Below are positions 56,480-64,000 of a stretch of 64,000 nt of DNA, piece by piece (the first letter of the stretch is position 1; each line of letters begins with the position of its first letter). A program made the position numbers and the translations under genes. The stretch covers positions 496,001 through 560,000 of the forward strand of contig JAUYVI010000006.1 in the NCBI GenBank assembly GCA_030715195.1, written 5' to 3'. This stretch comes from Dongia sedimenti. Lineage in GTDB: Bacteria; Pseudomonadota; Alphaproteobacteria; Dongiales; Dongiaceae. The notes under the pieces are model-generated. The model did no database searches. It had not been told where the DNA came from and worked only from the letters and a program-made list of their open reading frames with translations.

Positions 56480-57621
56480 TATGACTGCTCAAGTCGCATT
56501 GTGGATCGCGCGCCCGGAACGTCCGAGCAGATCGTCTCCAGCGCGCTTTCGAATACGGCGGGATCGACGACGAAATCGAACGGGCTGGGACCGAACGTTC
56601 CCTTCGGGCGCGATCCCAAGCTGTTCCCGACAATGTAGTGGTAGGCGGCGCCGGCGGAATCCGCGATCGTGTAGAAATACGGCCAGACGTGGTCGGAGGG
56701 GAGGAGCTCGAGCACCCAAGTGCCAGGCTGGCAGAAGATCAAGTTCGTCATGCCGGCACCATGGGCGCCGACCACGATTTCGGCCTCGGCGAAATACGCC
56801 GCCTCGTCATCCACCTTCCTGAAGTCATAGGTTTCGAAGCCGAATCGGTCGAGGGCGGCGCGGAGCTCGGCTTCGTTGCGCACTTGGCGCGGTCCCGTGC
56901 GGGGGACGTAGATACGTCGATGCGCCCGCTTCGCGTCTGTGCCTGCAAGGCTACGAAAGAAATCGATCAGCCAACGCGGATAGTTCCGCCTTGTGCCGGG
57001 AAAGGTCGTGCCGATCACCGTATCCGCCGCGATGCAGCTCTCCTCCGCCCAGATGCACTTCTCAAGCGGCACGCCGATCGCCCGCAGGAAGGCCTCGGTC
57101 GTCGGCGAGGGCGGACGGGGAATATAGACGTGATCGATCTCGCCGAAGGAGCGGCCGGCTTTCAGGAACAAAGCCGCGCGGCCCAGACAGTCGAGAATGA
57201 AATGCCCGTAATTGCCGATGGCGAAATCGCTCGCCAGCGAAAGGCACGTGCCCTTGACGGCACGGCGCTTGCCGTAGGCGATCTTCCAGGGCTTGGTGGG
57301 ATACTCCGCTCCATACCAGGAGTTCTCGTGCAGCAATGAACCGTCGGCGCTCACTAGCCAGCCATGCGGTCCGATGATGCGGCCGTGGGCAAGCGTGACG
57401 AGGCCCATCTCCGGGAATGCCGCCGGGAGCATCGATTCGAAATCGGCGTCGATTGTACCGAACTTGACGGCTGGCCGCCGGTTCGGCACTTCGCGATCGA
57501 TGACCTTGGTCCAGGCTTCAGGATGCGTACGCGCCCAAGTCGCGTTGTCGCAGAGCCGCTTCGGTCCGCCATAGGCGATGACCCGCAAGGCGCGATGGAT
57601 GGATTGACGTGTAATGCGCAT
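56479..57621 (-). CDS. Glycosyltransferase family 61 protein
   Basis: 380 aa. GT61 (DUF563) hallmarks: FAIGNYGHFILDCLGRAALF near 138-157, RRIYVPRTGPRQVRNEAEL, and VVGAHGAGMTNLIFCQPGTWVLELLP near 290-315. Plant members are xylosyl- or arabinosyltransferases; bacterial ones occur in capsule and EPS clusters with unknown specificity. It overlaps the flippase start. The presence of a GT61 next to a GH10 xylanase in the same window hints at a pentose in the glycan, but that is speculation. Confidence 0.9.
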   Translation of the reverse strand: MRITRQSIHRALRVIAYGGPKRLCDNATWARTHPEAWTKVIDREVPNRRPAVKFGTIDADFESMLPAAFPEMGLVTLAHGRIIGPHGWLVSADGSLLHENSWYGAEYPTKPWKIAYGKRRAVKGTCLSLASDFAIGNYGHFILDCLGRAALFLKAGRSFGEIDHVYIPRPPSPTTEAFLRAIGVPLEKCIWAEESCIAADTVIGTTFPGTRRNYPRWLIDFFRSLAGTDAKRAHRRIYVPRTGPRQVRNEAELRAALDRFGFETYDFRKVDDEAAYFAEAEIVVGAHGAGMTNLIFCQPGTWVLELLPSDHVWPYFYTIADSAGAAYHYIVGNSLGSRPKGTFGPSPFDFVVDPAVFESALETICSDVPGARSTMRLEQS

Positions 57622-57672
57622 TCAGAAAATCTGCTGCCTGTCGGCGCTCCGTTGTAAAATCTTCATCGTGTC

Positions 57673-58419
57673 TTATGCGAGGGAGAAGCTTCGCTTGAAA
57701 TAGACTCCATCATACTGAAGCAGACGATGAGTGGATCGATCGCGGGTCCCCGGGATCATGTCCCACAGGACGAATCCCAATCCTTCCAGCATTGCGTGGA
57801 TCTCGGCCGCCAGCGGCTGGCCGTCATAGAGCGGTACCAGGCTCATCTCGACCTGAATGCCGTCGACATGTTGTGCGATCGTGCGCGATGCGCCTTTGAG
57901 GACCTGCTTCTCGGAGCCCTGCGTGTCGATCTTGAGGAAAAGGGGCTCATCGGATGAGATATCGATTGCGGGTAGCAGATCGTCCAGCATCCTGGTCGTC
58001 ACCTTGATATCGCGGGCCGGGCCGCTGCCGGGTGACGCCCGAACGTGCTCGTCGCGCATCGGCAGCAGCGAGCTGCTCACGCTGTTTTCGGCCTCATGAA
58101 ACACCGCCTCGCCATTCTCAGCGCTGACTGCAACTTGCGGTCCGGCGAGCCAGCGGCCGCCGTAGGAAGCGGATTTCGCCTTCAACTGCTGCCAGGCCGT
58201 GGGAAGCGGCTCGAACGATATGATCCTTCCGGCATAGCCCTCGTCAAACAACTCCCAGGCATATCCCCCGCTGTTCGCTCCGACGTCCAGGACGCACCGG
58301 ATATTCGAGCGATTGAGGATATCCGCGATGCGAAGGGCCGGCGACGATTTCGGCGTGATGCGAATGATGCGCAAACCCAGCCTCTTGGCACACGCCTGGA
58401 CCTGGCTTGAAACGGACAT
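57673..58419 (-). CDS. FkbM family methyltransferase
   Basis: 248 aa from the ATG at 58419 (MSVSSQVQACAKRL); longer upstream open frame is shadow of the GT4 gene. SAM motif CVLDVGANSGGYAWELFDEGY at about 42-62, IISFEPLPTAWQQL, LFLKIDTQGSEKQVLKGA and VEMSLVPLYDGQPL are diagnostic of the FkbM family. Such enzymes O-methylate sugars or other hydroxyls. Lies in the operon between GT4 and GT61 genes. Confidence 0.92.
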   Translation of the reverse strand: MSVSSQVQACAKRLGLRIIRITPKSSPALRIADILNRSNIRCVLDVGANSGGYAWELFDEGYAGRIISFEPLPTAWQQLKAKSASYGGRWLAGPQVAVSAENGEAVFHEAENSVSSSLLPMRDEHVRASPGSGPARDIKVTTRMLDDLLPAIDISSDEPLFLKIDTQGSEKQVLKGASRTIAQHVDGIQVEMSLVPLYDGQPLAAEIHAMLEGLGFVLWDMIPGTRDRSTHRLLQYDGVYFKRSFSLA

Positions 58420-58613
58420 GGCTATTCCCCCGACGCTCGTTGGACGCAATGGTCGAGAACGGAACTCCCGCCCCTCAAGGCGCTCCGATCGGCGCTCAAA
58501 GAGGACGACAATCAATCCTATCACCAGGTCAATGACGGAACAGGACCGAATTTCCCCCAACCCGCAGCCAGTCGCGCCTGCAACGCAACGGCAACCATGT
58601 CGCCATCGCCCCG

Positions 58614-59864
58614 TCATCGGCAGGCCTCGCGGTAGTATTCGAGGTATTGCGCGGCGACATCGGTATCGGCGAAGCGTCCCTCGGCGCTGCGCCGGCAATC
58701 TGCGCGCGCCTGCTCGCCGGTCCGGGCCAGCACCGTCGCGATAGCCTTGGCCAGCGCCTCGATATCGCCGGCCGGCGCGAGCTGCCCGCATGCCTGGTCG
58801 CATACCAGGTCCGGCATTCCGCCGATATCGAAGGCCACGCAGGGCGTGCCGCAGGACAACGATTCCACCAGCGTGTTCGGCAGGTTGTCTTGGAGTGACG
58901 GTGCGACGAAGACGTCGGCCGCCGAGTACAGCAACACCAGGGAAAGATCGTCGCCGAATTGCCCGAGATAGTGCACCGGTAGGCCGAGATCGGCTGGCTG
59001 CTTGGGTGCCCGCGCGCCGAATACCATGAGCTCGGTCCGCGACCCGGAGGCGGGATCGCGGGAAAGAGCCTGCAGTGCCGGCACGAGCAGGTGGAAGCCC
59101 TTGCGATGGTCGGTGGTGCTCGACATCGCGCCGAACAAGACCAGCAGTTTGTCTTGCGGCAGGTTGAGCGCGCGGCGCGCCTCTCGCCGGTCAAGCGGCT
59201 TATAGAGTCCGAGATCGATGCCGTTCGAAATTGCCCGGCACGGCATGCGCGAGAACAACGTGCTCTGCTTCGCACGATCCGCCAGCCACCGGCTCGGGGT
59301 TATCAGGTGAAAAGTCTTGCCGCGCCAGGCGCGGAGCTTTCGCCCAAAGGTCCAGGCGTCGAGGTCGGGGCCTTTGTCGGTTGCGGCGCGGCTCCCGGGC
59401 GCATAGCCGACATTCGCGCGCCGCGCACCGGCGAGGTTCTCGTAATGCTCGGCGCCGGAGAACGGCCACATGTCGTGCATTGTCCAGACGATCGGCTTTT
59501 TGATCGCCGCGATCTCACCGATGCTGAGCGTCGCGCCGGCGACCCAATGCAGGTTGACGAGATCCGCGCCCGACTTGTTCAGCCAGCCGCCGAGTCCAGA
59601 CGACATCAATCCCAGCGAATGGAAGACCGGGTTCGCCGTGCGCTGCCGCGCGAGTATCGCAGCCTCGACCTTGCCGCCCACCACGGCGCGGACCCGGCCG
59701 GCTAGGCCGAGCGGCGCTACGACCGAATCGTCATCCAGTTTCTTGTGGATGACCGCGAGACGGCTGTCGATGCCGATCTTGCGCTGGCCGAGATGAATCC
59801 GGTAGGCCGCGCGTGCGGCGCCGCCTTCGTGCGCGTGGGAGCAGACGTGGACGACCCTTATCAC
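58614..59864 (-). CDS. Glycosyltransferase family 4 (WcaC-like)
   Basis: 416 aa GT-B enzyme. N-terminal VVHVCSHAHEGGAARAAYRIH, WTMHDMWPFSGAEHYENLAG (conserved in the WcaC/colanic acid group), linker ITPSRWLADRAKQS, and donor domain with LLVLFGAMSSTTDHRKGFHLL, VAPSLQDNLPNTLVESLSCG and PCVAFDIGGMPDLV. The upstream pyruvyl transferase stop overlaps this start (ATGA, 59861-59864). Likely adds a sugar to the EPS unit. Confidence 0.93.
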   Translation of the reverse strand: MIRVVHVCSHAHEGGAARAAYRIHLGQRKIGIDSRLAVIHKKLDDDSVVAPLGLAGRVRAVVGGKVEAAILARQRTANPVFHSLGLMSSGLGGWLNKSGADLVNLHWVAGATLSIGEIAAIKKPIVWTMHDMWPFSGAEHYENLAGARRANVGYAPGSRAATDKGPDLDAWTFGRKLRAWRGKTFHLITPSRWLADRAKQSTLFSRMPCRAISNGIDLGLYKPLDRREARRALNLPQDKLLVLFGAMSSTTDHRKGFHLLVPALQALSRDPASGSRTELMVFGARAPKQPADLGLPVHYLGQFGDDLSLVLLYSAADVFVAPSLQDNLPNTLVESLSCGTPCVAFDIGGMPDLVCDQACGQLAPAGDIEALAKAIATVLARTGEQARADCRRSAEGRFADTDVAAQYLEYYREACR

Positions 59865-60826
59865 TGGGCGGCTGCGCGGGCGGCGGAGAACTGGGTCTTC
59901 CAGGCCGCGATCTCGTTCAAGCGCAGAGCGAGTCTGGTCGACTCTGTGCGCTCGATACGGTCAGAGATCCGCTCGACTGCTTTCCGCTCCTCGGTTGGCA
60001 GGCCGGTGTCCCTCGAGATCTCTAGTGACCGGTTATCCACGGCAACGATCAGCGCTCTCCGGCGCTTCTGCAACGCGCGGATGCCTCCGTGCAGCCGCGT
60101 CCCGACGAAGTCGAGATCGTGGCTGTCGAGCAGCGCGTCATAGGCCGCGAGCGTCGGTGCGACCATCTCAATACCATTCAGCGGCGCGATTGATTGCAGG
60201 TATGCGAGGTCGCCGCTTCCCTGCGGCCAGAAGAACAGCCTCGCATAGCGCTTCCGTAGCAAATCGATCAGCGCAACGTCGGTCTCCCGGTTCGGCTTGT
60301 AGTCGGTCAGCGTGAAGACCACGTCACTCGCCTTGCGCGCCGGAATTGAGGCGCAGAGCTTTTCGTCCAACCGCCACATGGTCGGGCAACCGGTGTTGAG
60401 GACATTCGCCAAGCCGATCTTTTCCAGCTTTTGCTTGGTGTATTCGTCGCGCACCGCGTGGCTGCGCCGCTTCGACAATGTGCTCAGTATGATCTGGCGG
60501 GTGTACCAGTCCGGATCGTCCTGGTACTGCCACCAGCCCACCCCCATCAGCACCACGTCCTTCAGCAGGAAGCGCGCCGCCAGGCCGACCTTCCATTGCC
60601 GGTAGCGCAGCATGTGGGAGGAAAGCAGGTTCGTTCCGCCGACCAGGCGCTCCCGGGCGTTGCGCGCGATCCGAAAGGTGCGGCGGCCCACGACCTCCTG
60701 GGTCGGAAGATGCACCACCTGTTCGGCGGGAAAGAGATCGGATATTTCGCGGACCACCGCATCGATGATGATCTGATCGCCGAGATTCTCGGAGGCGATC
60801 GAGGGATCGAACAAGGCTACGGTCAT
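59861..60826 (-). CDS. Polysaccharide pyruvyl transferase family protein
   Basis: 321 aa from the ATG at 60826 (MTVALFDPSIASENLGDQII). The ASENLGDQ opening, the middle FTLTDYKPNRETDV, and the C-terminal VGTRLHGGIRALQKRRRALIV are characteristic of the PF04230 family (CsaB, WcaK, ExoV). These transfer pyruvate from PEP to sugars to form ketals. The longer open frame upstream is not translated. Coupled to the GT4 gene downstream. Confidence 0.9.
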   Translation of the reverse strand: MTVALFDPSIASENLGDQIIIDAVVREISDLFPAEQVVHLPTQEVVGRRTFRIARNARERLVGGTNLLSSHMLRYRQWKVGLAARFLLKDVVLMGVGWWQYQDDPDWYTRQIILSTLSKRRSHAVRDEYTKQKLEKIGLANVLNTGCPTMWRLDEKLCASIPARKASDVVFTLTDYKPNRETDVALIDLLRKRYARLFFWPQGSGDLAYLQSIAPLNGIEMVAPTLAAYDALLDSHDLDFVGTRLHGGIRALQKRRRALIVAVDNRSLEISRDTGLPTEERKAVERISDRIERTESTRLALRLNEIAAWKTQFSAARAAAQ

Positions 60827-60887
60827 CGCGGAAACACCAGGGTTGGGGATGTCGAGAAGGTATGCATCGACGGATTCGCTATCTTCC

Positions 60888-61955
60888 TCAATGCGAGGTC
60901 GGCGCTGTCGTCCGGCGGCCGAGATGCCGCGCGAGGACATCGAGGCTGCGTTCTCGCATCATCCGGGGGCGAGCCTCGACCGCCGTGCGATCGACCGCGA
61001 CCGGGCACCAGATGAGAAGCGCCTGGGCGGCCTTGGCGGGCTCCCGGAACGGGATCGCGACGGTCGGGTGATCGAGATGTTTTGAGAGCTTATCGAGGTA
61101 GGAGGTCTCGCGCACGATCACCGGTACGCCGAGCTGCACCGCGCGTCCCAGGATGCCGGAAGCCTGATCGTGGTTCGGGTTGTAGCAGGACCAGATCAGC
61201 GCGGCATGCCGATAGAGATGCCGGAGCTCGGCTTCTTCCATCCGCCGGTCGATCAGCAATCCGCCCGCCGCGGCGAACTTCTTCGCGGCGGCCCGGGATT
61301 CTTCGTTCACCTTGCCGGCCGAGACGAACAGGTACTTCGCGCGGATCTCCGGTGAATCGCACCAGATGCGGCAGAAGAAGTCGAAGCCCTTGCGCAGCTC
61401 GACTTGGCCGAGCGAAAGCACGATTTGCCGGCCCGCCGCCGCTTCGAGGATCTCGCGGTCGAGTGCCGGGAAGGCATCCGCCGGCGGCATGCCGAAATAG
61501 TGGAGATCCCAGAGCTGCGGATCGTAGATCCAGTCGGTCGAGACTTGCGCGAAGCGCGGATCGACCGCGTTGGGCAGGATCGACAGCACGGAAGTGCGCG
61601 GCAGCCTGGAGAGTACGCCGAAGACCAGTCGCTTGAAGGGCGCGCGTCGCTTCTCGCCGAAACACTGGCCGGGGCGGAAGAACAGCCCGACCGTGCGGCG
61701 CCCGGTCAGCAGCCCGCGCAAAGCCGCCGACGCAAACACCGTCCAATGGTCGTCGATCGCCGCATAGAAGTCGGTCGCGGGACCGTCGAACGGCTGCGTG
61801 TCCATGGTGATGCCGTGGGCACCGAGCTCCGCCGTCAGCAACCGGCGGTATTCCGAGAAATGCCCGTGGTCGCGGGTTGCGATCCACAGCACATTGGCGC
61901 GCGGCGTGGCGACGGCGCTGCTCTTGCTTTGCACGTCTTGCTGCAACGCCATCAA
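60888..61955 (-). CDS. Glycosyltransferase, GT-B (group 1-like)
   Basis: 355 aa. Second half resembles group 1 transferases: [21 protein letters not shown] near 180-200, [34 protein letters not shown] and [20 protein letters not shown]. The N-terminal half ([20 protein letters not shown]) is less typical, so the GT family number is not assigned. The start overlaps the fcl stop (61952-61955). Likely acts on a GDP- or UDP-sugar made by the operon. Confidence 0.82.
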   Translation of the reverse strand: MMALQQDVQSKSSAVATPRANVLWIATRDHGHFSEYRRLLTAELGAHGITMDTQPFDGPATDFYAAIDDHWTVFASAALRGLLTGRRTVGLFFRPGQCFGEKRRAPFKRLVFGVLSRLPRTSVLSILPNAVDPRFAQVSTDWIYDPQLWDLHYFGMPPADAFPALDREILEAAAGRQIVLSLGQVELRKGFDFFCRIWCDSPEIRAKYLFVSAGKVNEESRAAAKKFAAAGGLLIDRRMEEAELRHLYRHAALIWSCYNPNHDQASGILGRAVQLGVPVIVRETSYLDKLSKHLDHPTVAIPFREPAKAAQALLIWCPVAVDRTAVEARPRMMRERSLDVLARHLGRRTTAPTSH

Positions 61956-62902
61956 GCCATCTCGAGCTGGAGAAAGGCGCGGTAGGCGCCTTCGATCCCT
62001 TCGCGGAGTCCGATCCGCGGCGCCCAGCCGAGGCCGCGGATCTTGTCGGCGCTCATCAGCTTCCGCGGCGTGCCGTCCGGCTTCGAGAGATCATGGGTGA
62101 TCTCACCCTTGAAGCCGACGATCTCGCAGACCAGCTGCGTCAGCTCGAGGATGGTGATGTCCTCGCCCGATCCGACGTTCACGTGGCTGTCGCCGGAATA
62201 GCTCTTCATCAGATGGACGCAGGCATCGGCGCAGTCATCGACATGCAGGAATTCGCGCCGCGGCGCGCCGGTTCCCCACATCACGATCTGCTTCTCGCCG
62301 CGCTGCTTTGCCTCATGCGCCTTGCGGATCAGCGCCGGCATCACATGGCTGGACTTCAGATCGAAGTTGTCGCCCGGCCCGTAGAGATTGGTGGGCATCG
62401 CGGAGACGAAGTCGGCGCCATGCTGCCGCCGAAAGGCCTGGCACAGCTTGATGCCGGCGATCTTGGCGATCGCATACCATTCGTTGGTCGGCTCCAGCGG
62501 CCCGGTCAGCAACGCATCCTCGGTGATCGGCTGCGGCGCCAGCTTCGGATAGATGCAGCTCGAGCCCAGGAACATCAGCTTCTCGACCTGGGTCTCGAAG
62601 GCGGCGCCGATGATGTTGGTCTCGATCGCCAGGTTGTCGTAGAGGAAGTCGGCGGGATAGGTGTCGTTGGCAAGGATGCCGCCGACCTTGGCCGCCGCCA
62701 GAAACACCGCCTGCGGCCGCGCTTGCGCCATCCAGGCCTCGACCGCGGCCTGGCGCTTCAGATCGACCGTGTCGCGGCCGGCGGTCAGGACTTCGCAATT
62801 CTCGGCCTTGAGGCGCCGCACGATCGCCGATCCGACCATGCCGCGATGGCCGGCGACCCAGACGCGCTTGCCGGCGAGCGAGTAGGGGCTGCCGACCGTC
62901 AT
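61952..62902 (-). CDS. fcl: GDP-L-fucose synthase
   Basis: 316 aa. Bifunctional epimerase-reductase that makes GDP-L-fucose from GDP-4-keto-6-deoxymannose. Extended SDR motifs: [16 protein letters not shown] at 12-27, [31 protein letters not shown] with the Tyr-Lys pair, and [10 protein letters not shown]. The stop overlaps the next gene's start. Directly follows gmd with a one-base gap, which is the standard gmd-fcl order. Confidence 0.97.
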   Translation of the reverse strand: MTVGSPYSLAGKRVWVAGHRGMVGSAIVRRLKAENCEVLTAGRDTVDLKRQAAVEAWMAQARPQAVFLAAAKVGGILANDTYPADFLYDNLAIETNIIGAAFETQVEKLMFLGSSCIYPKLAPQPITEDALLTGPLEPTNEWYAIAKIAGIKLCQAFRRQHGADFVSAMPTNLYGPGDNFDLKSSHVMPALIRKAHEAKQRGEKQIVMWGTGAPRREFLHVDDCADACVHLMKSYSGDSHVNVGSGEDITILELTQLVCEIVGFKGEITHDLSKPDGTPRKLMSADKIRGLGWAPRIGLREGIEGAYRAFLQLEMA

Positions 62903-62903
62903 C

Positions 62904-63974
62904 TCAGGCGCCCTTCATGATCGGCGCGGAGGCCATCACCTTGAGATCCTCGCGCACCATCTCCGCGACCAGGGCATCGAGGCTGGTCTCGTGCTTCCAG
63001 CCGAGCTTCTCATGCGCCTTCCGGGGATCGCCGATCAGCAGGTCGACCTCGGTCGGCCGGAAATAACGCGGATCAATCTCGACCAGCGTCTTGCCGGTCT
63101 TCGCGCAAAGGCCCTTCTCGGCGACGCCCACGCCGCTCCAGCGCAGCGTGGTTCCGACCTCGGCGAAGGCCTTCTCGACGAAGGAGCGCACCGTATGGGT
63201 CTCGCCGGTTGCGAGCACATAGTCGTCGGGCTGCTCCTGCTGCAGCATCAGCCACATGCCCTTCACGTATTCCTTGGCATGGCCCCAGTCGCGCTTGGAA
63301 TCGAGGTTACCGAGATAGAGCTTATCCTGTCGCTCGAGGTGGATCGCGGCGACCGCGCGGGTGATCTTGCGGGTGACGAAGGTCTCGCCGCGGATCGGGC
63401 TCTCGTGGTTGAACAGGATGCCGTTCGAGGCATGCATCCCATAAGCCTCGCGGTAGTTTACGGTGATCCAGTAGGCGTAAAGTTTCGCGGCGGCATAGGG
63501 TGAGCGAGGATAGAACGGCGTGGTTTCGCTCTGGGGCACTTCCTGGACCTTCCCGTAAAGCTCCGAGGTCGAGGCCTGGTAGAACCGGGTCTTCTTGGTG
63601 AGGCCGAGCAGCCGGATCGCCTCCAACAGGCGCAGGGTGCCGATTCCGTCGGCATTGGCGGTGTATTCCGGCGTCTCGAAGCTGACCTGCACATGGGACT
63701 GTGCAGCGAGATTGTAGATCTCGTCGGGCTGCGTCTCCTGCACCACCCGGATCAGGTTGGTGGAGTCCACCATGTCGCCATAGTGCAGGAAGAACTGCGG
63801 ATTGGTCTCGTGCGGATCCTGGTAGATGTGCTCGATCCGGCCGGTGTTGAAGGAGGACGAGCGCCGCTTGATGCCGTGGACGATGTAGCCCTTGGAGAGC
63901 AGCAGCTCCGCGAGATAGGCGCCGTCCTGGCCGGTGGCGCCGGTGATCAAGGCAACCTTTCGGTTGTCGGTCAT
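62904..63974 (-). CDS. gmd: GDP-mannose 4,6-dehydratase
   Basis: 356 aa, complete. Dehydrates GDP-D-mannose to GDP-4-keto-6-deoxymannose. Motifs: [20 protein letters not shown] near residue 9, [18 protein letters not shown], catalytic Thr/Ser-Glu in [25 protein letters not shown] with Tyr and Lys, and [17 protein letters not shown]. With fcl it supplies GDP-L-fucose. First gene of the visible operon; only 26 bases of upstream sequence are in the window, so its promoter is not seen. Confidence 0.97.
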   Translation of the reverse strand: MTDNRKVALITGATGQDGAYLAELLLSKGYIVHGIKRRSSSFNTGRIEHIYQDPHETNPQFFLHYGDMVDSTNLIRVVQETQPDEIYNLAAQSHVQVSFETPEYTANADGIGTLRLLEAIRLLGLTKKTRFYQASTSELYGKVQEVPQSETTPFYPRSPYAAAKLYAYWITVNYREAYGMHASNGILFNHESPIRGETFVTRKITRAVAAIHLERQDKLYLGNLDSKRDWGHAKEYVKGMWLMLQQEQPDDYVLATGETHTVRSFVEKAFAEVGTTLRWSGVGVAEKGLCAKTGKTLVEIDPRYFRPTEVDLLIGDPRKAHEKLGWKHETSLDALVAEMVREDLKVMASAPIMKGA

Positions 63975-64000
63975 AGGTTTCCTACTCCAATGATGCGACG

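Noticed and set aside
1-64000. tRNA or rRNA genes, CRISPR arrays, integrases or transposase genes
   Set aside because: None recognised on reading: no regularly spaced repeats, no cloverleaf-like blocks noticed, and no translated frame with integrase or transposase motifs. A covariance-model tRNA scan was not possible here.

Overview
The window is GC-rich, densely packed DNA with long antisense open frames opposite almost every gene. Protein types (Tat-exported family-5 binding protein, GumC-type chain-length protein, fused CysN/CysC, exosortase with EpsI domain, REP-like intergenic palindromes) point to an alphaproteobacterium, probably of the Rhodospirillales type; the order-level guess is inference. 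No rRNA, tRNA, CRISPR, phage or insertion-sequence gene was recognised.

Left part (1-18.6 kb), sugar and aldehyde metabolism: the 3' end of a molybdopterin aldehyde/xanthine dehydrogenase large subunit; a minus-strand four-gene L-fucose degradation operon (aldo-keto reductase, SDR, FAH-family hydrolase, L-fuconate dehydratase) giving the non-phosphorylative route to pyruvate and lactate; a divergent three-gene module (FAH-family protein, FAD oxidoreductase, SDR) of unknown substrate; a Tat-exported family-5 solute-binding protein; a 2OG-Fe(II) oxygenase; a matching importer operon (two permeases and one double ATPase); and a GH10 xylanase gene translationally coupled to an O-antigen ligase/polymerase-like gene.

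Middle (18.7-52.7 kb), sulfate activation and an exopolysaccharide (EPS)/exosortase locus: cysD-cysNC-UDP-HexNAc dehydrogenase; two paralogous polyprenyl-phosphate sugar transferases; outer-membrane export protein, beta-barrel and chain-length determinant; PrsT-like TPR lipoprotein; AAA ATPase; a BY-kinase-like protein that has lost its Walker A lysine; two small secreted proteins ending in VPLPA-CTERM-like sorting tails; an acetyltransferase; a Wzy-like polymerase; GT2 enzymes; a cassette of MBOAT, SGNH protein, VOC protein, acyl carrier protein and FkbH-like protein; tandem GH16 glucanases; an NAD-sugar epimerase; and an exosortase with a C-terminal EpsI domain (XrtD type) that would process the VPLPA tails.

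Right part (52.7-64 kb), a minus-strand operon entering from beyond the right edge: gmd and fcl (GDP-L-fucose synthesis), glycosyltransferases, a pyruvyl transferase, FkbM-type methyltransferases, a GT61 enzyme and a Wzx flippase. Together these suggest a fucosylated and possibly pyruvylated and acylated Wzx/Wzy-type EPS, an exosortase surface system linked to it, and nearby hydrolases and L-fucose catabolism that could recycle the product.

The most interesting elements are the ACP/FkbH/MBOAT/SGNH cassette (a candidate route for putting glyceryl- or lactyl-type groups on a polysaccharide), the compact exosortase D system with its two substrates, and the degenerate BY-kinase.
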